A DNA stretch of 41,657 nucleotides from Candidatus Zixiibacteriota bacterium (GTDB lineage: Bacteria; Zixibacteria; MSB-5A5; GN15; JAAZOE01): assembly GCA_023138975.1 (NCBI GenBank), contig JAGLON010000053.1, positions 1-41,657 on the forward strand, read 5' to 3'. The notes below the pieces were generated by a model. It made no database searches and had not been told where the DNA came from. It saw nothing but the letters and a program-made list of their open reading frames with translations. How positions within the stretch are numbered: the stretch's first letter is position 1; each line of letters starts with the position of its first letter. A program made the position numbers and the translations under genes. Shown here piece after piece: positions 1-7,361 of the stretch.

Positions 1-91
1 ACTTCGCGAGTCCTGCCGGGGGTATTAAAAATCGGTAGCAAGTTTACCCCACTTCGTAGGGGACTTCGCGAGTCCTGCCGGGGGTATTAAA
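1..91. repeat. Two direct copies of a 29-bp GC-rich intergenic repeat
   Basis: Identical 29-base copies lie at 1-29 and 63-91 (62-base period), each containing GTCCTGCCGGGGGTATT. Just inside the second copy GGACT (61-65) and AGTCC (71-75) pair around TCGCG, and CCCC (47-50) pairs with GGGG (59-62), so the unit can fold as hairpins. The first copy starts at the window edge, so the array may continue upstream. It resembles a REP/MITE-like intergenic element; no coding content was recognised. Confidence 0.8.
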
Positions 92-122
92 TTTTATAGG
101 AACCTACTTCCACTTAGTAACA

Positions 123-128
123 TATAAT
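123..128 (+). promoter_or_regulatory. Possible -10 box (TATAAT)
   Basis: A perfect TATAAT lies 37 bases upstream of the ATG at 165. No convincing -35 hexamer sits 16-18 bases before it, so this is only a candidate sigma70-type promoter. Confidence 0.3.
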
Positions 129-164
129 AGACAAGAAATAAAACTGCTCTTAGGACGTCAAATT

Positions 165-827
165 ATGAAAAAGACAATAATTATACTCACATGTCTTCTC
201 GTTCAAATGTTTATTCTCACAGTTTCCAATGTTTCTAGCCAGTACATTGATTCGAGTAAAGTATCCTCTGATTCAATTCCTGTTTTTGATTTTAATTACT
301 ACGACAAGTATAAGACCACTAGCCTGTCTGACACCGCCGCAATTGACCTTGCTCTGAAATACTTGGACGAGAGAAAAAACGAATGGAAGTCAGATGATAT
401 TGTTCTGCGCCATTGGATGGTATCCAGCGGAGGCTGCAAGGCAGGTAGGTTTAAAGATGTGCGTTTTCGGCAATATTATAAAGGAGTTCTTGTATTTGGC
501 GGTACTGTTTATGTGGATGTCTTTGAGTCCGGTGAGCTTCGCGATATACTCTATGCCTTAAAAGATAATATAGACCTAGATGTAATACCTGAAATCTCTG
601 CAGAAAAGGCTCTTGATAGTATATTTGCAGGCGAACCAAATATTAAGAAAGAGACTATCAAGAGTTATATCTGTGATCTAGTAGTTATTAAATCAATACA
701 GGATGGATCCACAGGGCTTTGCTGGCATTTTTATATTTCTTCGACTACAGAAAACCTCTTCTGGTCCTGCTTTGTTAACGCCAAGACCGGTAGGGTTGGA
801 AGCATTGTAGAAATGTGGGATATATAG
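165..827 (+). CDS. Secreted stand-alone FTP/PepSY-type propeptide-domain protein
   Basis: This 220-residue protein begins with a signal peptide (hydrophobic residues 4-20, cleavage probably after the VSS near 25). Residues about 98-150 resemble the FTP domain found in thermolysin/fungalysin propeptides: RFRQYYKGVLVFGG, then alternating beta residues and a DxFESGEL-like turn. The C-terminal part (WHFYISS...FVNAKTGRVG) looks like the beta-hairpin of a PepSY domain. In M4/M36 peptidases these domains form the inhibitory propeptide, but no HExxH catalytic part follows: the gene stops at 827 and the next gene is unrelated. It may therefore act as a secreted inhibitor or binding protein, which is inference. 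The start is preceded by AGGAC at a usable distance. The family match comes from motif recognition, not a search. Confidence 0.6.
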   Translation: MKKTIIILTCLLVQMFILTVSNVSSQYIDSSKVSSDSIPVFDFNYYDKYKTTSLSDTAAIDLALKYLDERKNEWKSDDIVLRHWMVSSGGCKAGRFKDVRFRQYYKGVLVFGGTVYVDVFESGELRDILYALKDNIDLDVIPEISAEKALDSIFAGEPNIKKETIKSYICDLVVIKSIQDGSTGLCWHFYISSTTENLFWSCFVNAKTGRVGSIVEMWDI

Positions 828-1217
828 AAAGCATTCGTCATATAATTTAAAACACTAGTAAATTTCTATTTGAAATTATCCATCGGTTATTATATCTTTC
901 ATTCAAATTAAGGCGTTTTATCTAAAATCATTTGTAGGTCAGGTCCTGCGATAGAAAAATATCATATTCATCTTTCACTTGAGTTCATTCCGAAAGTTAT
1001 ATATATTTGAATGTGAAGTTTATGACCCATGACTAATAGCTGGGCCATCTATGCGACAGCCGAAAACACAATGGATTTGTGTCCTGCCGGGGGTATTTAG
1101 ATTGCAGTATTCTATATTATTATTTATTTTCAGGAACCAGCTAATGAAGGATGTAGCAGCGTATTGATAGAATATACGATTATTAATAGTTCAATAGCTT
1201 TCTATAAAGGAGTTCTT
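828..1217. other. 390-bp intergenic region, mostly featureless
   Basis: No credible gene was seen on either strand. It holds a third partial repeat copy (1081-1097) and a related GGTCCTGCG near 940. Starting inside the repeat, GG at 1092-1093 and GC at 1104-1105 are separated by 10 bases with TTGCA at the -12 side. This is a weak sigma54-like arrangement for the gene at 1218, but its -24 half is poor. Confidence 0.5.
1081..1097. repeat. Third, partial copy of the 1-29 repeat
   Basis: GTCCTGCCGGGGGTATT is identical over 17 bases to the core of the copies at 1-29 and 63-91. The flanks differ, so this core is the conserved part of a dispersed intergenic repeat. Confidence 0.7.
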
Positions 1218-2162
1218 ATGTGCACAAAACACGGGGACAGGTCTTGGGGATGGAAGTCATTATTAGTTCTTATTACATTATTATTTTGTGTGACGATTAA
1301 CATTCAGGCCGGTGATATTTCATCTCAATTGAAAATACCCGACACTGGCATTAGCCAAATGATTTCTCTGCAGGATGGCTCAACTCTCGTCGGCCGGATA
1401 AAAGAAATTAAGGATAACGAGATTATCTTTGAGGCGAAGCATGGAGATTTGACCATTCCGATTGATCAAATTATCGAAATCAAAGAGATTTCCGACGATG
1501 ACATCAAAGGCGGGAAATACTGGTTTCCAAATCCCAATCAGACCCGGTTATATTTCGGACCAACGGGCCGTATGTTAAAAAAAGGGGAGGGGTATTTTTC
1601 TGATGTCTATCTTTTCTTCCCCAGTGTCACTTATGGTGTCTCAGATAATTTTTCTATTTCCGGAGGCATCTCTATTTTCCCAACTGATGATTTTGGTGAA
1701 CAGTTGATCTACGTGACTCCTAAAATTGGATTTAAAGCTAATGAAAACTTGTCAATTGCCGGTAGTGCGATTATCGTCAGAGTACCTGATTGGTTTGGGG
1801 ATGATGATGACATCAACAATGATGGGGAAGATGATATTGCAGACATCGTAGGTATCCTGTTTGCGACCGCTACCTATGGAAACGAAGATAATAGCCTGAC
1901 CTTCGGACTGGGGTTCGGGTATGCGGATGATGAAGTGTCCAGCAATCCGGCGATACAAGTAGGTGGCGAGTACCGTATGAGCAGACGAATGTCTTTTGTG
2001 ACTGAAAACTGGGTATTCCCGGAAATGGATGATCCTATGATTTCCTATGGCTTCCGTTTCTTTGGAGAAACAATGGCTGTCGATCTGGCTTTGTTCAATG
2101 TCTTGAACGATGATGCCTTTTTCCCCGGTTTGCCATACATAGACTTTGTGTATAATTTCTGA
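1218..2162 (+). CDS. Outer-membrane beta-barrel-like protein with Sm-like N-terminal segment
   Basis: A longer reading frame opens with TTG at 1164, but the ATG at 1218 is chosen because AAGGAG precedes it at ideal spacing and it starts directly before a signal peptide (hydrophobic stretch LLVLITLLFCVTI), giving 314 residues. After cleavage near QAG, residues about 45-85 (LQDGSTLVGRIKEI, then GDLTIPIDQIIEI) look like a small SH3/Sm-like barrel, as often seen at the start of such FCB proteins. The rest is amphipathic beta-strands with aromatic girdles and ends in YNF, typical of an outer-membrane barrel. A very acidic loop (DDDINNDGEDD) resembles a calcium-binding DxNxDGxxD loop. The exact function is unknown. 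It is probably a surface or periplasm-facing envelope protein, standing alone. Confidence 0.65.
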   Translation: MCTKHGDRSWGWKSLLVLITLLFCVTINIQAGDISSQLKIPDTGISQMISLQDGSTLVGRIKEIKDNEIIFEAKHGDLTIPIDQIIEIKEISDDDIKGGKYWFPNPNQTRLYFGPTGRMLKKGEGYFSDVYLFFPSVTYGVSDNFSISGGISIFPTDDFGEQLIYVTPKIGFKANENLSIAGSAIIVRVPDWFGDDDDINNDGEDDIADIVGILFATATYGNEDNSLTFGLGFGYADDEVSSNPAIQVGGEYRMSRRMSFVTENWVFPEMDDPMISYGFRFFGETMAVDLALFNVLNDDAFFPGLPYIDFVYNF

Positions 2163-2219
2163 TTAACTGTATGATCCGATATTTATTACGATAGTAATTT
2201 GGGGAGGAAAGGAAATGCT

Positions 2220-2966
2220 TTGGCAATAAAGACGATTTGTCCGACTTGCGGTGAATATGTCTATTCAAAATACTGCCGACTCCTGGATGTAATACAATGC
2301 AAGAAGTGCAAAACACATTTTGAGATCCCGTTGGATGCAGATGAAATCAATGATGAAGATATCCCAGAAGATTATATAAAAAGGACTACTCCCAAACCGC
2401 TTTTTGTGCCATCAGAGTCAGGAATTCAGCCCAAATTCAATTTGTACAAACATGATAAAACGATACATGTACTTTTGGGGGTTATTCTCTTTGCCGGAGG
2501 TGTTTTAGGGCTTTTATCTATTGTGAATGCACTACTGGCATATCAACTATCGCCCGGATTTCTCTTTATTCTATGTCTCTTTTTTGTCCTTTATACTGGA
2601 AGTGTTGCCTCTGGAATTGGCATGATAAGGAGAAAGCAGTTGGCTCGTTTTTGGGCTGCATTTGTGTTTTTCATGCAGATTCCGATATTCGGCTCTAACG
2701 CATTTTCCTATAACTTCATATCCGGGCCAGCAATTATCGGTTTCATCTCAGCGAAACCATCAATGAGCATTCAGTTCTACTTTGGCGGTCAATTTTCTCT
2801 TAGTATAATGAACGAGCTTCAGCCGTTTATGATAGGCATAAATTTCTTTGCTCTGGCTGTCTTTCTATATCTGGTCTGTCGCAAGAGATTCTTGCCAGAA
2901 TCATCTGGAGCACAGCACGAAACTCAACTTGAGACAAAGGGAGATGAACCAAATATCACTTTATAA
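2220..2966 (+). CDS. Zinc-ribbon plus four-helix membrane protein, function unknown
   Basis: The best start is the TTG at 2220, because GGGGAGGAAAGG lies 8-18 bases before it; a TTG at 2199 would place this ribosome site inside the gene. The 248-residue product starts with a zinc-ribbon (CPTCGEYVYSKYC, then CKKC near residue 30), a linker of about 50 residues, and then four predicted membrane helices (about 85-110, 115-140, 147-172 and 215-240) with a positive RRKQ loop between the second and third. There is no signal peptide, so the ribbon should face the cytoplasm. Ribbon-plus-helices proteins are common in this group and mostly uncharacterised. It sits 57 bases after the barrel gene and could share its transcript. 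Confidence 0.6.
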   Translation: MAIKTICPTCGEYVYSKYCRLLDVIQCKKCKTHFEIPLDADEINDEDIPEDYIKRTTPKPLFVPSESGIQPKFNLYKHDKTIHVLLGVILFAGGVLGLLSIVNALLAYQLSPGFLFILCLFFVLYTGSVASGIGMIRRKQLARFWAAFVFFMQIPIFGSNAFSYNFISGPAIIGFISAKPSMSIQFYFGGQFSLSIMNELQPFMIGINFFALAVFLYLVCRKRFLPESSGAQHETQLETKGDEPNITL

Positions 2967-3048
2967 GATATCACTATTTGCCTAAACTATTTTAGTTGTT
3001 TCTGGTGCAATAGTATCACAGATTATTCATCACCTTAGGAGCTGCTTG

Positions 3049-3858
3049 ATGAAACAACTAATATTATTGCTCACAATACTAATCGTCTTAACAGTTTCTT
3101 GTAGTGAGCAAACTGTCGTCGTCTCATATCCCCAACTAAACTACGAAATCAGAACCATAGAGAGATACTCGGGAGTCAGGGCCGATTCTACTAAAGGTGT
3201 TGCGTTTGTTAAAGTCGCATACCCTGAAATTGTCTCTTGTGACAGCACAAACACGGCTGACTTAATCAATCAATTTACGTACTGTTTTGTTATAGAACAG
3301 TTTGGGGATCATCTCTGCGAAAACAGAATTGAAGTACACGCTGATAAGTTTATTGCAGAGTATGTAGATTTCATGGCCTATATGCCGGATTATTGTTTAG
3401 GTTGGGGGAAGAGTATTACAACTACCGTTGTGACCGACACCCTCGGAATTTTCAGCCTGGGACTCTCTTATTTTTCCTATGCCGGAGGCGCTCATCCTAA
3501 TTCTTATAAGTATTTTGCGAATTTCAACACCTTCAACGGGGACTATATCCGGCTTGAAGATGTCTTAATAGAAGGTTATCAAGATAATCTGAATAAAATC
3601 GCTGAGAAGATATTCCGAAATCAGAAAAAACTGGCTCACGATGCCGATTTGGATACGGCCGGGTATTGGTTCGATGATAATACATTTTCCGTAAATGACA
3701 ATTTTCTTATCACCCCCAAGGGACTGCTGTTTTTCTATAATGATTACGAAATCGCATGTTATGCGAATGGCAGTACGCAATTGCTTATTCCATACAGGGA
3801 AATGAATATCTTAATAAAAGCCGATGGATGCTTAGCCGTTTTTCAACCTGCAAACTGA
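3049..3858 (+). CDS. DUF3298/RsiV-like periplasmic lipoprotein
   Basis: The ATG at 3049 follows AGGAG at good spacing; the preceding in-frame TTG at 3046 is less likely. The 269-residue protein has a lipoprotein signal (LTVSC, lipidated Cys near residue 18). The C-terminal half carries the DUF3298 pattern: YAGGAHPNSY near residue 145, then a strand with FNTFNGDYIRLEDVL, followed by a helix and a strand pair. This domain occurs in the anti-sigma factor RsiV, where it binds lysozyme, and in many secreted proteins of unknown role. Here there is no DUF4163 or anti-sigma segment and no sigma gene nearby, so a ligand-binding envelope role is the most that can be said. The gene meets the minus-strand gene at 3860 tail to tail with one base between. 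Confidence 0.65.
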   Translation: MKQLILLLTILIVLTVSCSEQTVVVSYPQLNYEIRTIERYSGVRADSTKGVAFVKVAYPEIVSCDSTNTADLINQFTYCFVIEQFGDHLCENRIEVHADKFIAEYVDFMAYMPDYCLGWGKSITTTVVTDTLGIFSLGLSYFSYAGGAHPNSYKYFANFNTFNGDYIRLEDVLIEGYQDNLNKIAEKIFRNQKKLAHDADLDTAGYWFDDNTFSVNDNFLITPKGLLFFYNDYEIACYANGSTQLLIPYREMNILIKADGCLAVFQPAN

Positions 3859-3859
3859 T

Positions 3860-4759
3860 TCATTGCCGATACCAAATTCCACCGATAAAAGCGCTGTCCA
3901 TAATCAAATCTTCATTATCGAGTAAACCCACACCGGGAGCATAATATTCAGAATAAGACGAATCATTGGATGGCTCATAGAAAAGCTCGGCGGTGCCGGG
4001 GAAAGTGCCGGCCGGTACGGTTTTGGTCACATATCCGGTAAAGCTGAGATCACCTTCAATATCGCCAAGACTTGAACCATTGGCGAAAACCGTAGAAGTA
4101 TAATGATGAGGGTTGCCCGGCAGGTTAAACGGAATAATTAGAGGCGGGTTAAAAACGTACATGTCGGCGCCGGTTAAGATATGTATATCAAACGATGTGT
4201 CGCTTATTGACCAGGCTTCAGCCATTGCACTGTTATGCAATATTCTCTTGCACTCGTGGCCAAGTACTGTCGTATCTCCCGAAATTGTTCTGATGATTGT
4301 CTCACTGCTGTCATTTGTGTAATACCAAGTGTCACCTTCGGCAATAGGGAAGAAGCTTGCACCGAAAGTTATTTGCACGGCCAGCGAGACGTCGATTGTA
4401 TCATCACCGCCATTTGAAGTAATAAATATATTCCCCGAATAATCTCCAGCGCTTAATCCGGTTCGGCTTACCGCGACCGCAATTGTCTGTGGACTTGTAG
4501 TTGTTGAGCCGCTGGCTAAGTTTACAGCCAGCCATGTTTGATTATCGGTTATATTCCAATTGAGGGTTTTTCCGCCAGTATTAGAAATTAGTATAGTATG
4601 GGTGGTGTCGGATACGCTGAAGCTAAGTTGGCTGACTGAGACAGATAAGATAGGATCGCCAGAAGGATCGGTCGGTTTATCATCACCACCGCAGGAAAAT
4701 AATAAGAATGAGGAAATAACTCCGAAGGTCATTAATAGAAAACAGTGGCGTGTAAACAT
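3860..4759 (-). CDS. Lipoprotein with BACON-like Ig domain
   Basis: This 299-residue protein carries a lipoprotein signal (LLFSCGGDD, Cys near residue 23) followed by a short Asp/Pro linker. Residues about 38-130 form one Ig-like domain of the BACON or choice-of-anchor style (LSVSVSQLSFSV, SNTGGKTLNWNI, WLAVNLASGSTT, GDYSGNIFITSNGG). Residues 135-299 form a beta-rich domain with FFPIAEGDTWYYTND at its start and a YYAPGVGLLDNED motif near the end, a pattern seen in many secreted FCB proteins. It is likely surface- or periplasm-anchored and may bind carbohydrate or protein. It is the only minus-strand gene in the first 26 kb and has its own promoter candidate at 4799-4826. Confidence 0.6.
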   Translation of the reverse strand: MFTRHCFLLMTFGVISSFLLFSCGGDDKPTDPSGDPILSVSVSQLSFSVSDTTHTILISNTGGKTLNWNITDNQTWLAVNLASGSTTTSPQTIAVAVSRTGLSAGDYSGNIFITSNGGDDTIDVSLAVQITFGASFFPIAEGDTWYYTNDSSETIIRTISGDTTVLGHECKRILHNSAMAEAWSISDTSFDIHILTGADMYVFNPPLIIPFNLPGNPHHYTSTVFANGSSLGDIEGDLSFTGYVTKTVPAGTFPGTAELFYEPSNDSSYSEYYAPGVGLLDNEDLIMDSAFIGGIWYRQ

Positions 4760-4798
4760 TAAGGAAAACTCCTGCTTTGGATTAAGGTAACTGATTCA

Positions 4799-4826
4799 AA
4801 TATACCCGTAAAAACCTATCCGTCAA
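4799..4826 (-). promoter_or_regulatory. Sigma70-type promoter for the BACON-like lipoprotein
   Basis: On the minus strand TTGACG (4826-4821) is separated by 16 bases from TATATT (4804-4799), about 40 bases before the start codon at 4759. Confidence 0.6.
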
Positions 4827-4869
4827 GCTTGCTTATCTCTTATACTTACAATCGGTCTTTTTTTAGCAG

Positions 4870-4884
4870 ATTATCTCAGATAAT
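4870..4884. repeat. Short inverted repeat in divergent intergenic region
   Basis: ATTATCT and AGATAAT form perfect 7-base arms around a single C. It lies between two divergent promoters, so it could be an operator, but no known regulator site was recognised. A CCCT/AGGG hairpin follows near 4922-4934. Confidence 0.35.
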
Positions 4885-4990
4885 TGTAAAATATTTTATT
4901 TCACAATATCTTTGCTCACACGTCCCTTTATTAGGGATAATAATAGGTTAGAATAAATTGGAAATGGGGAGTTTATTACGATAAAACCGA

Positions 4991-5019
4991 TTGACAGGAA
5001 TTTGTGAAAATAGTATATT
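4991..5019 (+). promoter_or_regulatory. Strong sigma70-type promoter
   Basis: TTGACA at 4991-4996 and TATATT at 5014-5019 are separated by 17 bases, a near-consensus housekeeping promoter. The predicted start lies about 60 bases before the ATG at 5086. Confidence 0.7.
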
Positions 5020-5085
5020 TTCGGTCTGTCTAAGGATAATGGGTGAGAAAAATTAGCTTGCGATAAATGGGAGGAAATTCCTGAT

Positions 5086-6525
5086 ATGAAGACGTTGGTT
5101 AGCCTTATTGTTTTGTTAACGCTATGTTTCGCTGCTTTTACATCAGGGCAGACTGCGGTAACTGTTTATCCTGCACTTACTGAGGTAAGCTATTCGTATT
5201 TCGGTAGTGGAGCCCGTGCAATGGCTATGGGTAGTGCATTTGTCGGTGTTGCTAATGATGTTAACGGTGGTACCTGGAACCCGGCCGGAATCTGGGTGCT
5301 GGAAGACCCGATGGTATCCGGGTCTTATAATATGTTTCGACCCAATGGGGAGTTTACTCACAGTATGACTCCGTTGAAGACGAAAAACAGTATTAGTATG
5401 AATTCAATCGGGCATTTTTCTTTTATTACACCTATTCGAATTAAGAGCCATCCGTGGGTTTTTAACTTCAACTATCTCAGAAATAACGAACAGAGTGTCC
5501 GGGCCGATTATGCTTCCGATAATTTTAATTCTACACAAGATGATCGCGTTTATCTTAAGACATATAATTTTGGTATGTCTACCAGACTATATAAGAAATT
5601 ATCGTTTGGCTTCTTAATTAATGTCTATGATGGCGGTAGAGTTTTTAAGACGACTAATACTTCGAGCGCGAGCGTAATTATTGACCCTGTGAATAATATA
5701 TCCGTCGATTATGTATTTGATGCTATTAAATTGGACTCCGTCAAAGCATCGGGGGTTAATTTTACACTCGGGACCATGTACAAAATGGATAAAGTGAGCA
5801 TCGGCGCCGTTTTACGTACTCCGTTCGAAATGAAGAATAATACCGATGTGGGAAGATACCGGGTGACTACCCGAAACGGCCAGCCGCTTATTGATGACTC
5901 CGATACGGTGTATGTGGTAGATTCATTGACCAAGCAGGAAATCCCACTGTCTCTGGCTTTTGGTATTGGAGTTCAGCCAAATGACAAGCTGACGATTGCG
6001 CTTGATGCCAACTACCAAAAATACGGCTCTGTCAAATGGTCTTATCTGGAGTCAACCATGATTACCGCGGGTGGTGATAGGGAAGATACTTATCAGCAGG
6101 TGCCAATTGACTGGAATAATACTTTTGGTATTGGCGGCGGTATTGAATATAAGATTAATACGCCGATAGGCCTCATGCCGCTTCGGGCCGGGTTGCGGTA
6201 TAATCAGCTTCCTCAGCCGAAGGACTATACTATTACTAACGGCTTTGAAGTTAATGAACAGGATGAATTGACCGGATGGTACCGTACTACCTATAGTAGC
6301 GAAGGCCGCCAGAGTGAAACACAGATAACTTTTGGTACCGGAGTCCATTGGAGTCAACTGGAAATAGATTTTGCCTATCGGATAACTTCGGGTGCTGATT
6401 TGACAATTATCTCCGAAACCTTTTTTGAAAAGGAAGGGGAGACACCGATAAGTGGCCCTGGCAGTACTCAAGTAGTAGAAACAAAAACGAATGAGTTTAA
6501 TATTTCGATTATCGGGCATTTCTAA
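5086..6525 (+). CDS. FadL/PorV-like (OmpP1 family) outer-membrane protein
   Basis: This 479-residue protein has a signal peptide (residues 1-22, cleavage near TSGQ) and, right after it, the signature of the FadL/PorV group: GSGARAMAMGSAFVGVAND followed by the WNPAGI box near residue 68. The remainder is a long beta-barrel with alternating strands (for example LSFGFLINVYDGG and FGIGGGIEYKI) ending in ISIIGHF, a terminal Phe typical of BAM substrates. FadL proteins take up hydrophobic compounds, while PorV and relatives serve type 9 secretion; no other type 9 gene is present here, so the cargo is unknown. GGGAGG precedes the ATG. The gene stands alone between a strong promoter and a clear terminator, suggesting an abundant product. 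Confidence 0.75.
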   Translation: MKTLVSLIVLLTLCFAAFTSGQTAVTVYPALTEVSYSYFGSGARAMAMGSAFVGVANDVNGGTWNPAGIWVLEDPMVSGSYNMFRPNGEFTHSMTPLKTKNSISMNSIGHFSFITPIRIKSHPWVFNFNYLRNNEQSVRADYASDNFNSTQDDRVYLKTYNFGMSTRLYKKLSFGFLINVYDGGRVFKTTNTSSASVIIDPVNNISVDYVFDAIKLDSVKASGVNFTLGTMYKMDKVSIGAVLRTPFEMKNNTDVGRYRVTTRNGQPLIDDSDTVYVVDSLTKQEIPLSLAFGIGVQPNDKLTIALDANYQKYGSVKWSYLESTMITAGGDREDTYQQVPIDWNNTFGIGGGIEYKINTPIGLMPLRAGLRYNQLPQPKDYTITNGFEVNEQDELTGWYRTTYSSEGRQSETQITFGTGVHWSQLEIDFAYRITSGADLTIISETFFEKEGETPISGPGSTQVVETKTNEFNISIIGHF

Positions 6526-6544
6526 TTAATTGATAAAAAATGGT

Positions 6545-6581
6545 AAAAAAGGCGGAAGTATAAACTTTTTCCGCCTTTTTT
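6545..6581 (+). terminator. Rho-independent terminator
   Basis: AAAAAGGCGGAA pairs with TTCCGCCTTTTT across a short loop, and the right arm continues as a T run. It lies 20 bases after the stop codon of the barrel gene. Confidence 0.85.
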
Positions 6582-6641
6582 GTTCTGTAAATTAGAAAGA
6601 TTCTACCGATACTTTGTGTAAGGCGTAGGAGAAAGACTGAA

Positions 6642-7340
6642 ATGAGACAGAATATCAAGATTACGAAAAAAGATCTGAAACAGGATAAGTTTACTTCCGC
6701 TATGTTTCTTGGAAAAGATTATTTCCTCGAAAACTGGATTATATTCGCCGGAGGATTGGCTGCTATCTTTCTCGTTGTTTTCGGAATTGTATATATGCAG
6801 AGCCAATCACAAGAATCAGATTATCGCGCTGGAGAAATCTATAATCGGGCCATGGGACAATTTCTTAATAATGAATATGGTCAGGCGATCGTTGACTTCC
6901 AGATGATTTTGAGTGAATACTCTTCATCCGAGTATGCCGAACAAGCCGCCTTTAATCTGGCTAATACTCATTTTGCCAAAAAAGATTATCCCATTGCTCA
7001 ACAGGCGTTTGAAGACTACCTGAATAAATTTGGCGATGACCCGTTTTTTACTACTTCAGCAATATCGGGTGTTGCAGCCTGCATCGCCTCGTCGGCATCG
7101 ACGATGGATGCAGTAGAGAGATATAATCAGGTCGGCGATAAATATCGAAAAGCAGCCGAAGAATTCCCGGAGTTTAAACCATCTGCAAAGTATTATGTAA
7201 ATGCCATGAAATACTATGCAATGGCGGGCAACATAGAGGCGGCCGCTGAAGTTTATTCCATTCTTTCGGAGCAGCACGAGAATACTCAGTATTTCCGTGA
7301 TGCATCACTAATAGCCGGGGAATACAGCATCCCACAATAG
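6642..7340 (+). CDS. Membrane-anchored TPR protein (YfgM/YbgF-like)
   Basis: The 232-residue product has a short cytoplasmic N-terminus, one membrane helix at about residues 31-51 (IIFAGGLAAIFLVVFGIVYM), and then TPR repeats facing the periplasm. The unit near 75-145 reads QFLNNEYGQAIVDFQMIL, then AFNLANTHFAKKDYPIAQQAF, then YLNKFGDDP. This layout fits YfgM-type ancillary factors or the TPR half of YbgF/CpoB, which help envelope protein assembly; the assignment is by architecture only. AGGAGAAAGACTGAA precedes the ATG. It is the first gene of a four-gene cluster with gaps of 12-21 bases that ends with an M48 peptidase, so a common role in envelope maintenance is possible. Confidence 0.6.
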   Translation: MRQNIKITKKDLKQDKFTSAMFLGKDYFLENWIIFAGGLAAIFLVVFGIVYMQSQSQESDYRAGEIYNRAMGQFLNNEYGQAIVDFQMILSEYSSSEYAEQAAFNLANTHFAKKDYPIAQQAFEDYLNKFGDDPFFTTSAISGVAACIASSASTMDAVERYNQVGDKYRKAAEEFPEFKPSAKYYVNAMKYYAMAGNIEAAAEVYSILSEQHENTQYFRDASLIAGEYSIPQ

Positions 7341-7361
7341 CGGGTGCCGGGGGGTCTTGCT

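Noticed and set aside
6052..6519. 155-codon minus-strand ORF within the FadL/PorV-like gene
   Set aside because: Lies fully inside a well-supported gene with signal peptide and barrel pattern; the antisense product shows no domain.
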